Assembly: GCF_019279795.1 (NCBI RefSeq)
Contig: NC_056731.1
Span: 862,026,986 to 862,090,985, forward strand
DNA length: 64,000 bases
Direction of reading: 5' to 3'
Origin: Protopterus annectens
Lineage: Eukaryota > Chordata > Ceratodontiformes > Protopteridae
Made by a program: the position numbers and the translations under genes. Under the pieces are notes generated by a model, which made no database searches, had not been told where the DNA came from, and saw nothing but the letters and a program-made list of their open reading frames with translations. Numbering within the stretch: the stretch's first letter is position 1; each line of letters opens with the position of its first letter. Below, piece by piece: positions 33,130 through 45,407 of this stretch.

Positions 33130-36100
33130 GGACATAGGATCATAGGAAGTTACTAGGCTATTGGCCTTGAGGCCCTTATAAGCCTAGCCAAGAGTTTAGC
33201 TCATGTTTAGACAAGTCAGCACCCAAAGCTCCTGTCCAGCAGGTTGGACAGGTGGAATCCCAGGGGTGTATTTTCTATTTCCCATCCAGTTTAGCCTATC
33301 TGTGTATGGTAAATGTGTGAGGCCCTGGATTCTTCTGGTGAGGAACCTCTGTGGTCTCCCTCTGGTTGCTGGTGCTTTGCGAGGCACATGCCGAAGAGGG
33401 CACTGTACTCAATAATTGGCCTTATAAGGGAAGAATACATGGATATTATGCCATCCTTGTACCTGGATGAGATACCCTTACTTATGAGGTGGGCCATGTA
33501 GAAAGCTTTCCATACAATGGACGCAGCATGGCTGTTAAAAGTCATGTTGCTATCAACCTGGGTGCCCAAATCCCTCATGACTGATTGTATGCTTAGGACA
33601 TTGCTATTAATGTGAAAATATGTTGGCATGTCATTCTCCCCAAAGGGGATGATGATGATGCATTTTTTGCCATTCAGCTTTTTAGGCCATGTTTCTGGCA
33701 CCAGTCATTTGTTTGGGTGAGACCCTCTTGGAGGATCTCCACATCACTTGGGGAACTGATGACAGTGCTCAGCTTGCAGTCATCTGCAAAGTTGGTCAGC
33801 CATAGCCCACTAGTTTTGGTCTTCACCTCAGAGATGTATATCCCAAATAACAGAGGTCTCAAGACTGATCCCTGGGGTATGCCGCTCATTACGGGCCTAC
33901 TGCTTGAGGTGGCTTCCCCTGTTTTGATTAAATGGGTTCTATCAGTGAGCCAGTTTGCTATCCATCTGATAACATATGGATTGATGCCTAGTTGAGAGAG
34001 TTTATCTGTTATGCTCGAGTGGGGAATAGTGTCAAAGGCTTTGGCCAGACCAAGGTAGGAGGTATGCACATTTTCTCCTCATCCATGACTTTGATGACTG
34101 TCTCAGAGAAGTCCACCAGATTTAACAGACATGATCTCCCCTTGACAAAGCCAAACTGTGTGGGGGCGAGTGTTTGGAGGTTGCCAATGTCCCTGTTAAT
34201 GAGGTCCATGATAACCCATTCCATGGCCTTGCAGATCAGACTAGTTAGGCTGATGGGTCTATAACTTCCTGGATCGGTGGATGCTCCACCTTTGTGTCAA
34301 AGGATGACAGTGGCTGTCCACCACTCGGCTGGGACAAAGCTGGTACTCAGGCTTTGGTTGAATAGGGTGCCCAATGATTCTGCATATTCATGCCTGAGTT
34401 CATGTAGCATGCAGCCTGGGATGTTATCGAGTCCCATGGAGGCTGCATTTTTTGCCTTTGAGAGGGCAATGATAACCTGTTCCCTAGAGATAAGGGGAGG
34501 GGGGCAGGTACTCAGATGTCCTGATTTACTGATGGGGGGGATAGAGGTGTGAAGTTTTTGATGAATCTGTCAGCCAGTAGGTTGGCTAAATCTACAGCAT
34601 TTGTGTATGTGTGTACTTGACCACCAGTTCTGAACAGATCTGGGTCCTTCCTTGAGATTATGGAAATATGTGAAGAAGGCCTTATGACTGTCTCTAGTAG
34701 ATGTAGCCAATTGGGACTCGAAGTTGGCTATAGAGGATTTCACTAGTGCTTTTATTTGCTTGTTCAGGCTAAGGAGAGATCGCTTCCAATTGGGCACCTG
34801 CTCCTTTTTGGTCCTGGACAGCAATTTTTTCCCTTTTGTTATATAGTTTACTTATTGCAGATGTCCGCCAGACAGGTTTACTCTTCCTTGCGGGGGATGA
34901 TTTTGTCCTGTCAGGTATTCCTGATTCCATGCAGCTATATAAGTCCTCGTACAGTACTTGGTGTAGATTTGGAAATTGGTGCCAGTTCCAACAGAAGGGG
35001 AGGGGGTTGTGAAGCTGTTTATACCATCCCTCAGGAGATTGTAATCAGCTTTGAAGAAGTTTTTTTTGTTTGACCATAGCTAGAGGGAGGTCAGGGGAGA
35101 TGCTGACTTCTAAAGTGACTGCTTTATGGTCGGATCTTACCAGGGAGGAAGATACTGTAGGGGTGCTGCATTGGTTACTCATGTTGGTTAATACCAAGTC
35201 CAAGATATTATCACCTCTTTGTGGGGGTACTGACTAGCTGTTCCAAGGCATTTGCATTGATAAAATTGAGGAATCTTTGGGCATTTGCATTCTGGCATGA
35301 GTAGTTTTTCCAATCTATGGTTGGGTAGTTAAAATCGCTCATGATCAGGGTAAAGGGTTGAATCTTGATAGATATGAAGAGGACCAGACAGGTGGAGTGG
35401 GCATCTTGAGTCAAATTTGGGGGCCTGTAGCATGCTATAATTTGAATAGGAGTCTTGTCAATGGTTAACTGCACCTGGAGTGTCTCGTGTGCGTCAAACT
35501 GTTTGACCAGCCTGGAGGTGTGTACGTCTTTAATACATATTGAAACTTCACCTCCTTTGGCTTTGCTGCCCACAGTTTGGGGTCTGAATGTATGATAGGA
35601 TGAGTAACCAGGTAAAGCTGGGGTGCTCTCCACAGCTTTGAACCAGGTTTCTGTGACTGCACAAATGTCAGCATCTTACAGGGTTAAGAATGCTTGCAAT
35701 GAGTGCAGTTTCATGTTTAAACTCGTAGCGTTTACAGCATGACTTTTAATTTGCATTTTGTTGAAATTTTTATGTTGGTTTTATCAAGCTCAGGACTCTT
35801 TCTAAAAAAGGCACAATGAGGGAAGCAAGGGCCTTTGCCAGAAGACTGAAGCCCAAGTGAGACAGATGCAGGCCATCTCTATTAAAGCATTGTGGTCTGT
35901 CGATCATATCTTCCCAGACTGTCAGGTACTGGATTCCCCTGGAATGACACCAGAATCTAAGTCAATTGTTGAAGTCAATCATTTTCTATTTGTATTGAGG
36001 CATCATTCTGGGTGATGGTAGAATGCTGCTTAAGGCTAGGGACACACCTCCCTGGGACACATATTCAGTGAGCTCAATCATGTCTCTCTTCATATAGTCT

Positions 36101-36330
36101 AGGGAGGTACATCTCAAGTCGTTCACCCCAACATGAACTATGGCAGAGTCATACCAGTACCTGTTGCTGACATACTCAAGTGCGTGTGTGATATGGCAGA
36201 TTCTGGCACTTGACAGACAATTAACTGTGACATTCTCCTTATCCAGCACTGGTGAGAAACAATGGATTCTCCTATGACTAATATGTTGGGTTTATGGTTA
36301 GGCCTTTGTGGTTGCGAGACATGGCTACAT
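33130..36330 (-). pseudogene. CR1 element, minus strand, degenerate
   Basis: Copy of the same CR1 family as the one at 23-27 kb, read from about 36330 to 33130. ORF1 remnant with the esterase block (VIGESIV, HVGVNDLRCTSLDYMKRD, 36330-35986). Endonuclease pieces at 35674-35211 (IACYRPPNL, SDFNYPTIDWKNYS). RT pieces: FVKGRSCLLNLVDFSE (34224-34009), a YLGLAKAFDTIPHSSI-like block, SGIPQGSVLRPLLFGIYIS and FADDCKL (34069-33674), then the C-terminal blocks to 33291. The 3' tail at about 33190-33130 has CTATTGGCC and a CCTATGATCCTATG end. Many stops; esterase Ser motif GDS has become GES. More decayed than the 23-kb copy. Confidence 0.88.
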
Positions 36331-36602
36331 AGTCTGAAGTTGGCACCATTATGTACTCTGTGGCAAATCTGGAATAAAGCTAAGTGAAACTAAAATCCAG
36401 AGGTGTGTGTGTCACTTAACATCCTTCTGCACAATGTCTGACTGCACATACATCTGAGGACAAATGCATATGCATCCCAGATCAAGTGCATCATGACCTC
36501 CAAACTTACCAAAACTAGTTGTAGTGATACCAACAGGAGGCAAAAGAAGATTATTGACTTGGAAACAAAATTAAAGGTGATTAAACAACATTAAGGTGGA
36601 AA
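36331..36602. other. Spacer between two CR1 copies
   Basis: Non-coding 270 bp between the 5' end of the minus-strand CR1 and the start of the plus-strand CR1 fragment. Confidence 0.5.
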
Positions 36603-37885
36603 ATGGTGGTCCCGCTACACAAGGGTGGGGCCACAACTGACCCTGGGAACTACCGACCAATAAGCCTGACCAGTCTGATCTGTAAGGCTGTGGAGTGAAT
36701 CATTATGGAACTCATAAATGGAGAGATTGGGAACCTCCAGTCACTGGACCCCACACAGTTCGGCTTCGTCAAGGGCAGATCATGCCTCCTGAACCTGGTG
36801 GATTTCTTTGAGACAGTTACTCAGGCTATAGATAAGGGAAAGGAGGTACACACGGCTTACCTTGACCTTGCTAAAGCATTTGACACCATTCCCCATTCAG
36901 GTATTATTGATAAGCTCACCAGCCTGGGCATAAACCCTTACGTCACAAGATGGATCGCAAACTGGCTCTCAGACAGATCCCATAAAGTAAGAGTAGCGGG
37001 ATCTATGTCAGAATCCAGACCAGTAATGAGTGGTGTGCCTCAGGGCTCTGTCCTGGGGCCCCTCCTGTTTGGCATATACTTCTCAGAAATACAGGCAAGC
37101 ACGGAAGGGTTGTGGCTGACTAAGTTTGCGGACAACTGCAAACTGGGTGATCTAATAGAGTCTCCGGCCGACATGGAGATCCTCCAGAAGGGCCTAAATG
37201 AGACTGATGCATGGTGTCAAAGCCATGGTCTCAAGCTAAATGCAAAAAAATGCGTAGTAATCCCCTTTGGAAAAAACAGAGTAACCGCAAACTACAACAT
37301 AGGAGGTAATCCCCTGAAATCTGAAGAAGAAATAAGGGATCTAGGGACCCAAGTAGATAGTCAGCTTTCCTTTGATAACCATGTTGCAAAAGTGGTTAGA
37401 AAATCCTTCTATGTGACCCATCTGATCACGAAAGGGTTTGCATGAAGATCTAAGGATGTAATGGTGCCCCTCTACTCTTCCCTCATCAGACCCATTATTG
37501 AGTACAATGCACCAATTGGAATGTACCTGGCTAGACATCTCCAGCAGCTGGAGAGACCACAAAGGTACCTAACCAAGAGGATTACTGGCCTCAAACAGTT
37601 GCCCTATGCAGCACGATTGAAAATGCTAAGACTGTTCTCTGTTGCATACCGCTTTCTCAGAGGCGATCTCTGTCTAACGTACAGAACCATGTCCAACCCA
37701 GAATTGTTGAACATGCTCCATCTTAGCAAAACCAAATCTACTCGAGCTACACGCTCTAGGGATATAAACCTCAACACAACAATGAATAGAACATGCTGGA
37801 GGGATAGATTCCCTTTGCAGAGACTACCCTTACTATGGAACAGGGTCCCGATCTACATAAGATAGAGCCCCTCACTATCACTCTT
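36603..37885 (+). pseudogene. CR1 reverse transcriptase fragment, best preserved
   Basis: Plus-strand CR1 ORF2 segment. It starts within the VVPLHKGGA block at about 36605, then has a stop (GTGGAGTGA, at 36694-36696) before an open frame at 36705-37445: FVKGRSCLLNLVDFFETVTQ, YLDLAKAFDTIPHSGI, SGVPQGSVLGPLLFGIYFS, FADNCKLG and WCQSHGLKLNAKKCVVIPFG. The catalytic FADD reads FADN here, so the second Asp is lost and the copy should be inactive. Reading resumes at 37461-37865 with RPQRYLTKRITGL and FLRGDLCLTYRTM. No CR1 3' tail; at about 37886 it meets a PLE terminus. Confidence 0.92.
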
Positions 37886-38360
37886 CAAGAGGAACAAATA
37901 ACCACAGAAGAAGGCAGGTGCCCCAACGTTCACTAGTAATCACAAAAAAAGCACCAGCATCCAGGAAAAGTGACACGAACAGTTTAATTCACTAACGCTG
38001 AAACTTCACAACACGTTTTCATCCTTGACTTCATCAGATACCAACACTCTTGGTGCACTCATCTTAAATACATTAACTAATTAATGGTAGCCAATGACAA
38101 ACAAATTGATTAATTAGAGTTAGTTAAAAGCACATACACATATATATATATATACACACACAGATTATACTTCCTAAAACCACCATAAAATTCATACCCT
38201 ATAATAAACCACATATAAAAAACATGAATGCTTGTGAATATAAATTTAAATATATAAAAATGAACCTTAAATAAAACTATGACATTATGTTCTAAAAAAT
38301 TTTTTGTAATGACAATATTTGTTAAAATAATATAAAAATCCTATAATTTAGCAGATCTCA
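37886..38360 (-). mobile_element. PLE 3' terminal region, degenerate hammerhead
   Basis: 3' end of a minus-strand PLE. On the minus strand CTGATGAAGTC (38037-38027) is followed by GAAAACGTG (from 38020), resembling a hammerhead core with a very short stem II. The base after the expected stem III is G, which hammerheads do not tolerate at the cleavage position, so function is doubtful. A run of TA repeats lies at about 38140-38152. Confidence 0.55.
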
Positions 38361-38812
38361 ATTTTAAAACTGGCTTGAGTGAAATCATGTCATTGAGACC
38401 TGGTTTTCTATTTGCTTCTAAAACAATTTGCCAAAATAGTTCTCTGTATTCCACCAGTGTTTCCCAATTCCCCCCTCTAGGGTCAACCGGCACACATTCT
38501 AACACAAAAATCTAAATGTAGCTAGTTTACATGTAATGGTATGCTTGTATAATGCATTGTTTTCTTTTTTGGTCCTGATGTCATATAAATGTTCATAGAT
38601 TCTTTGCTTTAACATTCTCTCACTCTTCCCTATGTAAAATGAATCACACTTTGTACAGGTAGCTAAATATATTATACCCTTGGTGTTACAGTTAACATAT
38701 GTTCCTAGAGTTAATGTCCTTTGTCTAATAGGTAAGTCTAATGTTTGTCCAACATTAAGATGTTTACAATAACTGCAACTTCCACATTTAAATAAACCTA
38801 CTTTTTCCTAGT
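38361..38812 (-). pseudogene. PLE GIY-YIG endonuclease
   Basis: Minus-strand endonuclease domain of a PLE in an almost open frame. In order: FKCGSCSYCKHLN (zinc-binding Cys pairs), NCNTKGIIYLATCTKC, FYIGKSERMLKQRIYEHLYD (GIY-YIG second motif and conserved Arg), NALYKHT, FVLECVPVD, RGGNWETLVEYRELFWQ and KPGLND, ending LKLRSAKL at about 38361. Order and spacing match known PLE endonucleases, and the same blocks recur at 0.1, 8.2 and 46.0 kb. The RT part is missing: the copy is 5'-truncated at about 38812. Confidence 0.85.
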
Positions 38813-38814
38813 AG

Positions 38815-41000
38815 CTTTCTCAAACAATTTTTCAGTTGTACCTCTCTCCAAATCAAGGATTTGATGCTAACAGGAGGTTCACAACTGCATGATAACACTG
38901 ACTCCACTGACACCTCATAGCCCATTGCAATAATGATATCCTCAGGAATATAAATGGAACCTTGAAGCCTGAGGTAGCCATCAAGTCCAGAAGAGAAATA
39001 AAAGTGCAAGTTAGGACCCTACAATGTTTTCATACTAAACTGGACAAGGGTATGGCCTCTTGTGACTCTAAACACACAGAAGTAACCAATACTGGGACAT
39101 GCCTAACTCCTCTGTGATAAAGGACTTCCTCTGAGCTGGGATCAGAAAGTATATCTTCCAATTAATGGTTACACCAAGACAGTGTATCTACAAGAACACC
39201 AGACTGCACTGGTTGCATCCACAGAGACCATTATGAAGCTACAGCAAAAAAAGAGAAATGCTCCACTATAGGCTGTCTCAGACCAAAGTCAGGACTGTGG
39301 TGAGGCCACTAAGGAATTTGTAAACCTGGACAATTTAACTGGCACTTGAGGGGACAAGACTGTGCAAGACTGGAGGGCCTTCATCAGATTCCAGGAGACC
39401 TCTTCCTCTTTTGCTGAGTGTAGCAGTCAAGAGGTGGAAGAGACAAAATGGGCTGATAGAGGTTCTCCATACAGGACAGGCCTACAAGTTCTAGGTAGGC
39501 TGGCCAAAGAGCATATCCCCAAAATGTGAGCATCAAATACTTATTCAATAGCTCCTCCTTCAGATAGGACAATCTCATCCTGAACAAGCACACAACTGAG
39601 CCTGTCGCCCTAGCTGAGGCATCAGCATGGTCAAAAAGTATAATGAAGCATAGAGTATCTTACAGTGGTGGCTGTGGATAGGGTCTTGTGAAGATCATTC
39701 TTGCACCCAGAATCATGAAGCTCCTCAAGCTTCACCAGTATCTTTATCATTGGTGGATCTGGAACTGGGATAAGTGGGATAGATGGTTCAAGCCTCTGTG
39801 GCCATTACAGAACAGACATAATCCCTCTTGCCATGTTGTGTAGCAAGGCGGCATAGGGCTGAGGTCTTTGGATCCTATGCTGGACCATGGAGTTTGCAAA
39901 TAAACCAGCATTGTGGTACTTGGTGAGGTGCTAGACCCATTCAGACTATGACTTAAAAGGATACTGGTCTTTTTCAAGGTCAAAGGGGCACAGTCTAGGT
40001 GCCTCTGTGTTGCTCTACAGGCATCCATAATGACTGGAGGAGAGCAATGACCTAAGACTTCTCCGGATTCTTCCCCTGGGGTTAAGCTGGTGCATATAGA
40101 TTCATCATCCTTGCCACTCTCTACCACAGTGGTCTTGAGATCTTCTGAATCTTCATGGGATCCTGAGGGTAAGAAAGTGCCAGAACTTCCCTTTGCTACC
40201 CACGGACGTGTTTAGGCAAGATCGAGCATGGAACAGAATACTATTAGGTATAAGGGAACTGAGAACTGGCACTGGCCACATGTTAGCCAAAGGCAATGTA
40301 GAATGAGAAGAGAGGCATGCACCAAACCCGATGCAGACTTTAGACTGAACCTGGTGCAGACTTCAGAGTGAACATCCTAACAGAGCACTCTCTTATACAC
40401 AAGTGAAGCTTTTACCAGACTTCCAGCATCTGATTAATGTCCTTGCCCTTAAATGTGAATCCTAGAGAAGAAAGACTACATAGAACCTCTTGACTTGGTC
40501 CAGCTGGCCTATAATAGCCTGATGACCTGACTCAGAAGTAGAGTTGCAGTTCTAAAGTACTCTGATAACTGACTGGATGACTCAGTAGACTGCACTCTTG
40601 TATCAGTCTGGTCATTTACAAGCTTCTACCAATCATCTGAAAAATGGATATTGTAAAAACTTTGGAATACACCAACCAGGGTGGGAATTACGAGCACATT
40701 TCTGCCAGGCTTTAGGTTATCAAGTGCGAATCAAAATCAGTTTGGACTTGAGCTATTGGTGGACAAAGGTGAGAACCCCCCCCCCCCGAATTAATCCAAA
40801 AGGCTGGATGGACACAGGACTTACACCTTGAAGAGTTTCAGGCCTAGAAATGGCCTCTGACTCTTTGTCTTTGTTGTGATTTTGGTGTATATGTCTAGGG
40901 TTGTGGGGAACTTCAGTTCCTGAAACCAATATTCCCAACAGAATGAAGTGGTTGTGGAAGAAATAGCCCCGACTGTGTCAGACTTAATAAAATGTATGGT
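38815..41000. other. Unassigned stretch with coding-like remnants
   Basis: On the minus strand, 40127-39747 is open for 126 residues, and several other frames between 40200 and 39380 are longer than expected. Ser/Pro/Glu-rich text suggests a decayed gag-like or host pseudogene, but no domain is recognised. A run of eight C/G lies at 40777-40785. Confidence 0.3.
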
Positions 41001-43000
41001 GTGATATGCAATATCATGACAGTAAATGTTCCCTCATTTCTTAAACTTTATTAAAAATAGTAACTTATTTGAGAATCAAAAAGCAGGAAAGGTTTAACTC
41101 TAGAATACAAAACAGTTATGTGCATATGTTATTGAAACCTTAGTAATGAGCACTGTTGATACAGAATAACATGCTGTCACAACAAAACTAACCAAGACAC
41201 CTTGATGAAAGGAAGTGAAGATATTGGTCTAGACGATAAACAGAGAAGTCCCTAAAAAGTGAGTAAAACTGGGTAATAACACCTGGAAGTCTGTTATAAA
41301 CATACACATTTTCTTACATTTGAAACCAGGGCTAGGATTCATAAAGATTCTCTCTGCCTGCATTAACTGGCTAAAGCAGGTTGGTGAATTAGTGGGATGG
41401 AGAGAATCTCTGATTCAGAGACGAGGTAAAACTGCATACAGAAATACCTCACGAAAGATTTATTAACCTTGTCACTGAATTGAACACTAGTGCTGTGCTA
41501 GTGTTCTCTGTACTAATCCATGCATTGCAGTAATGTCGGCACTCCTTCTTCATGCACATACCCACATACCCACACATACATACACACAAATAAACAAGCA
41601 TCCACAAACAAGCCCACACACTGGCTCACACTTGCAGAAACATTCACCCAGACACTTGTGCAAACACTCCAAAAGATACTCACACACATTCAATTTGCCC
41701 CATTCATGCCTTACATGCCTCTTGTATTTTCATTCAAAGAATGGCAGAATATAGTCAAAAATGTATCTAAAATATCAGCTATAAACTACCTGCTTTAGCC
41801 TAAGAGATATGTTGATTCTTAACATTTCTATTTTTTTTCATTCTAGCATATAATTTCAGAGAGCTTGTCAGCAGCAGAATTTGAGCTCTATCCCAAGGCT
41901 ATGCTTCAGTAAGCAAAGCAGTAGCTCCAGTGCATTCTGTTACCTTTTATAACTGTTAACTGTGAACTATTTTTTTATAGGCAAACAGCTCCTCTGTTTA
42001 AAAGTCCCCTAACAGGATTGTATGTGGCTTTAGTTTAATTCTAGAAGGTTCTCCTCGATTCTATAGTTACATATCCAAGAGGAAATGGTAAGATTCAGCA
42101 CAGCTAAACCTCAATTAAGAAATGAATGAGGGAACCCTGTCACATTCAAGCAGCAAAATTCTGCAATACTGCACAGCTGCACAGTTATGAAGCAAGGTTT
42201 GAACTGCAACACACTTCCATAGTAGCAAAAGCATTTTCAAATCATTTTACACATTTTGTTTTACATATTACAGATCACTGAAAGTGGTGTGTACAATGCA
42301 ACCTTTCTCACTTTTATCTTTTAAACAAGTATTTCCACTTTTTTTTTTACTTTGACACAGCTTCAATACAGCTAGTTTACATTATATTCATTTTCTTTTT
42401 CTGTACGACAGGTAAAATTCTTTTTGTTTATGACCATCATCCTCATATGCATCATGCAATCATATTGCTAAAAAGCTCATATTAATTCCTGGCAGTGGTG
42501 TGGATTATGAGGCCATACCCCCTGGATATCACAATGGCAATGAAGAATGCTCTGCTAGTAGCTTATAATGCTTAAATGTTTAGGAGAAACTGAATAACTC
42601 ACATGCAGAAATTACCCTGAAAGTGACTGTTTCCCTGAATGCTTTTGGTTTCTCCATGATCTTTCTCAGTGAAAGGGACTTTATCTTTTTCTATCCTGTT
42701 CACAATGTAAACATTTTTATTATTTTTATCAGCAATGGAAGCCTTCAAAGATGCATCACCATTACAGCCAGCACTGGACTGAGCTTTTTAAAGTTTCACA
42801 TTTTGGTTTTCTGTTTATTTTTCCTTGGATTTCTCTAACATATTTTGAAGAAACTGGCTCCTGGTTTCTTTTAAGGTTATTTACCACTGTATGATTTCTT
42901 TCTTTCAGCTTTCTTTTCAATTTATGCAACTTCTTCTATTAACCAAAGTCTTTTTAAAAGTTCTAAAGTTTTAAGCTTCAGTTTAGTGGCTTTGTTACGT
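41000..43000. other. Non-coding stretch
   Basis: No gene recognised. It includes a CACACA-rich piece with ACATACCCACA units at about 41555-41680 and T-rich sequence. Short frames lack motifs. Confidence 0.5.
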
Positions 43001-43004
43001 CTGT

Positions 43005-43145
43005 TACAAGTACATGCACTTGGCTTAATGGTTAAAGTGCTTACCTTACAGACACAAGGTGCAGGGCTTGATTCTCACAGGGGGTAATTGGCTAGACTCA
43101 CAAGGGCAATTAGTCTAATACTAACCTATGAACTTGTATCATGTA
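43005..43145 (+). mobile_element. tRNA-derived SINE with CR1-like tail
   Basis: The tRNA-like head has A-box-like GGCTTAATGGTTAAAG and B-box-like GGCTTGATTCTC. The body ends TTGGCTAGACTCACAAGGGC, then AATTAGTCTAATACTAACC and TATGAAC. The last part resembles the CR1 3' tail at 27.17-27.23 kb (GGCTAGGCTTATA, GGGCAGATAGCCTAGTA, TGAACCTATGAAC). Confidence 0.6.
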
Positions 43146-43251
43146 CTGGCCATAGGCAAAATACACACTTGTAACAAAAGTCTTTAAAAGCTGTGTCCAC
43201 CATAAGCACACCTGCTTATCAGTGTTGGTAGGGAAGACACTTGATAATAGA

Positions 43252-43266
43252 TTTAACTCAAATTAA
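43252..43266. repeat. Target-site duplication, left (15 bp)
   Basis: TTTAACTCAAATTAA at 43252-43266 is identical to 56603-56617. It brackets the large composite PLE insertion. Confidence 0.88.
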
Positions 43267-43566
43267 AGCTGTCCGAAAAAAGTAAGAAACCAGCATACAG
43301 TGGCAAAATTATCCTTTATTGTTAAAGTGCATCCGCACTGTACAAATAGAACAAGAACAGACCGGTTTCGGCTTTACATTTTCATAGCCTTCATCAGTGT
43401 TAGTGTATAGTTACTTAATCATTCTTTAAATACATAGTTTAAAGGACATATGACCAATTAAAGATGCTCATTAAGTCCTTGTTTAGAGAGACCTCCTAAT
43501 TTGACAATCCATTTTTTCTCCATCCCATTCAATATTTCATGCCACCCTAATTTATTACTTTTGGAC
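43267..43566 (-). mobile_element. PLE inverted arm, 3' end
   Basis: Minus-strand 3' end of the large PLE. It carries the last endonuclease residues (WHEILNGMEKKWIVKLGG) from 43566, the stop, the hammerhead and the terminal sequence ending CGGACAGCT at 43267. It matches 56250-56552 on the plus strand. At 43566 the match breaks and resumes at about 50145, so this arm has been split by later insertion. Confidence 0.88.
43356..43401 (-). ncRNA. Hammerhead ribozyme, PLE family 3, intact core
   Basis: Minus strand: AACA (stem I), core CTGATGA (complement of 43391-43397), one extra A, stem II GGC with GCC around an A-rich loop, GAAA (complement of 43366-43369), CCGG loop, T-C at the cleavage position and TGTT closing stem I. 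All core positions fit a hammerhead, with predicted cleavage after C (43360). Stems are short, so activity is a prediction. Confidence 0.75.
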
Positions 43567-44536
43567 AGGGATGTCGGGAGGCATACTGACTGTATGCATT
43601 TCAGTACAGTTTATCTGGAGTGTAGGGTAGAATCTGGCTGGCTGTAGGACCCATGATTTGTGAAGTCAGCAGCCTGTTGTTAGCTACAAACCAATGGCTG
43701 CTGATTGGTCTAGAGACTCCCGCTTTAGTTGCTTGAAGTTCTGAGAAAGAGCGCGTGCGTGAGTACGTGGTAGTCTAATTCCAACTCCAGTTCCACTTGA
43801 CCTGCTTGCTTCGGTTATCTTTATATTTGTGTATTGCTGCAGCAGTCTAGAGATTTGTACCTGGGTAACCTGGCTGAATCATTTTATGTAAGTTATTTTA
43901 AGTTTCATATAATATCGCAGTCTTCGCAGACTCAGAAATGCAAATGCAGACTAGTAAATTATCAATGAAGTGAACTAGTGGCAGTTGCCGATTTTCGCAA
44001 TTTCGCAAAAGCATTTTTTTTTTTTATTACATGCAAGCATGCTACTAGTAATTGCTGCTTTTATTATTTTCCTTGGCAAACAGCTTTCTTTAAAATCACA
44101 TTTGCGCCTAGGCTAGCCCTGCCCTAGTGGGCGCCAAACTGTTTTGTCAAGTATAAAAACCCGGGAATATATACTTGGCCTTGCTAGATTCTTATTTATA
44201 CATTTATTATAGTGGTTTTCGTTTTCTTTTGTGATATGTTTTAACTGTATCAAAATAACTACTGAAACATAATGGTTTCCCCCCACTTATGGGTTCAAGT
44301 GGTAAACTGGAGCACAACATGCCGGCTTCTCATTGCCAGGTGTTTGATATTACACCATTAAGAAAAACAACATTTTGAGTAAGATATTTCTTCTATATTA
44401 GTGAACTCAGTATGTTTTCTTTTAATCTAGTTTGCTATTGTCTTTCCCATCATGCATTTTATGTAGTAGTTCTAGGTTTATTGTTAATTGCCTTTCATCC
44501 CAACACTTTTTATGTGGTGTGTGTATGTATGTGTGG

Positions 44537-44590
<54 letters not shown>

Positions 44591-45162
44591 TGTAAAAAAA
44601 TATTTTATATCTGATCTTGGCTAAAAGTTTGCTATTGTTGGTTATTGTACTTGTAATGTTTATCATGATGCCAATATATGTTGTTTTTGCTAGTAGAATA
44701 ATCTAAATTTTATGGCATTATCACTTTACTTGTCTTCCCATGCTGTTTTCTGACTGGTTGTGTCAACTCAACTTTGTAAGCATGGGCACGCGAAAGTGAT
44801 ATTCGCGGTCTTGTTCTGTCAAGTAACGTAGTAGGCTTGACTACCGTTTTCTGTCAGGGAAGTAATCCGGCAAACCGTACAACTCAAGTGCTGAACATTC
44901 AAAAATAGTACTGTGATTTTTTTTTTCTTTTGGTATTGTCTGGTTTCTTCTAGTCTTTTTTCTCATAAAGTGAGACTTGACTGCACACCTCTCAAGCAGA
45001 TTAGCTCCCTCACATTATTCTTTTCAATATGGTACCAACTTACTTTACTCTATCCATTTATTTGTACTCAGTGCGGTTAAACCTAGTTTAACGGGTTGCC
45101 TCATGTCTGAAAATATGTTCTCCTTATCTAATGTCAGGGAATCTAGTCAGAACATTTCAGGC
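43567..45162. other. Nested insertion sequence, left part
   Basis: Sequence that splits the inverted PLE arm. It has promoter-like TATAAAA at about 44152-44158 and a (TA)n microsatellite at 44546-44586. The plus-strand frame at 44977-45176 (MTAHLSSRLAPSHYSF) runs into the smaller PLE and can be followed on its far side (SGNAALKFGSS), so it predates that insertion. I do not recognise the protein. An LTR-type retroelement is possible. Confidence 0.35.
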
Positions 45163-45176
45163 ATATTTAAGAGATT
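45163..45176. repeat. Target-site duplication of nested PLE, left (14 bp)
   Basis: ATATTTAAGAGATT at 45163-45176 is repeated at 46350-46363 on the other side of the nested PLE. Confidence 0.88.
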
Positions 45177-45357
45177 AGCACTGCGAGGACGCCAATAAGT
45201 GCCTCTACTAAGAGCGGAAAGAACACGGTGACTGTTCGACTGGTAATCCAATCACACCTTTATTATGGTAAATGTTAAAAACAAGGTAATAATCGAAATA
45301 ACTCCAAATACTGAAAAAAAAAAAAAAAAAAAAAAAGAAAGAAATCATAAACTGAAT

Positions 45358-45407
45358 ACTAGTTAAGCGCTTTCACCCAGTATATCTGGGCTTCTTCAGA
45401 ACTAGTT
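45358..45407 (-). ncRNA. Hammerhead ribozyme, nested PLE, left arm
   Basis: Inverted copy of the motif at 46098-46147. Minus strand: AACTAGTT, CTGAAGA, an extra A, GCCC paired with GGGT, GAAA, GCGC, TT, AACTAGT. All invariant core positions are present (CUGANGA with A at the free position). Confidence 0.82.

Noticed and set aside
38000-38045. Fourth functional hammerhead
   Set aside because: The core is recognisable, but the predicted cleavage base is G and stem II is minimal, so function is unlikely; kept only as part of the PLE terminus.
43575-44310. Possible long terminal repeat with TATA box and a TGG primer-site-like sequence
   Set aside because: No second copy was found in the window and no gag or pol follows, so it cannot be supported beyond a TATA-like promoter.
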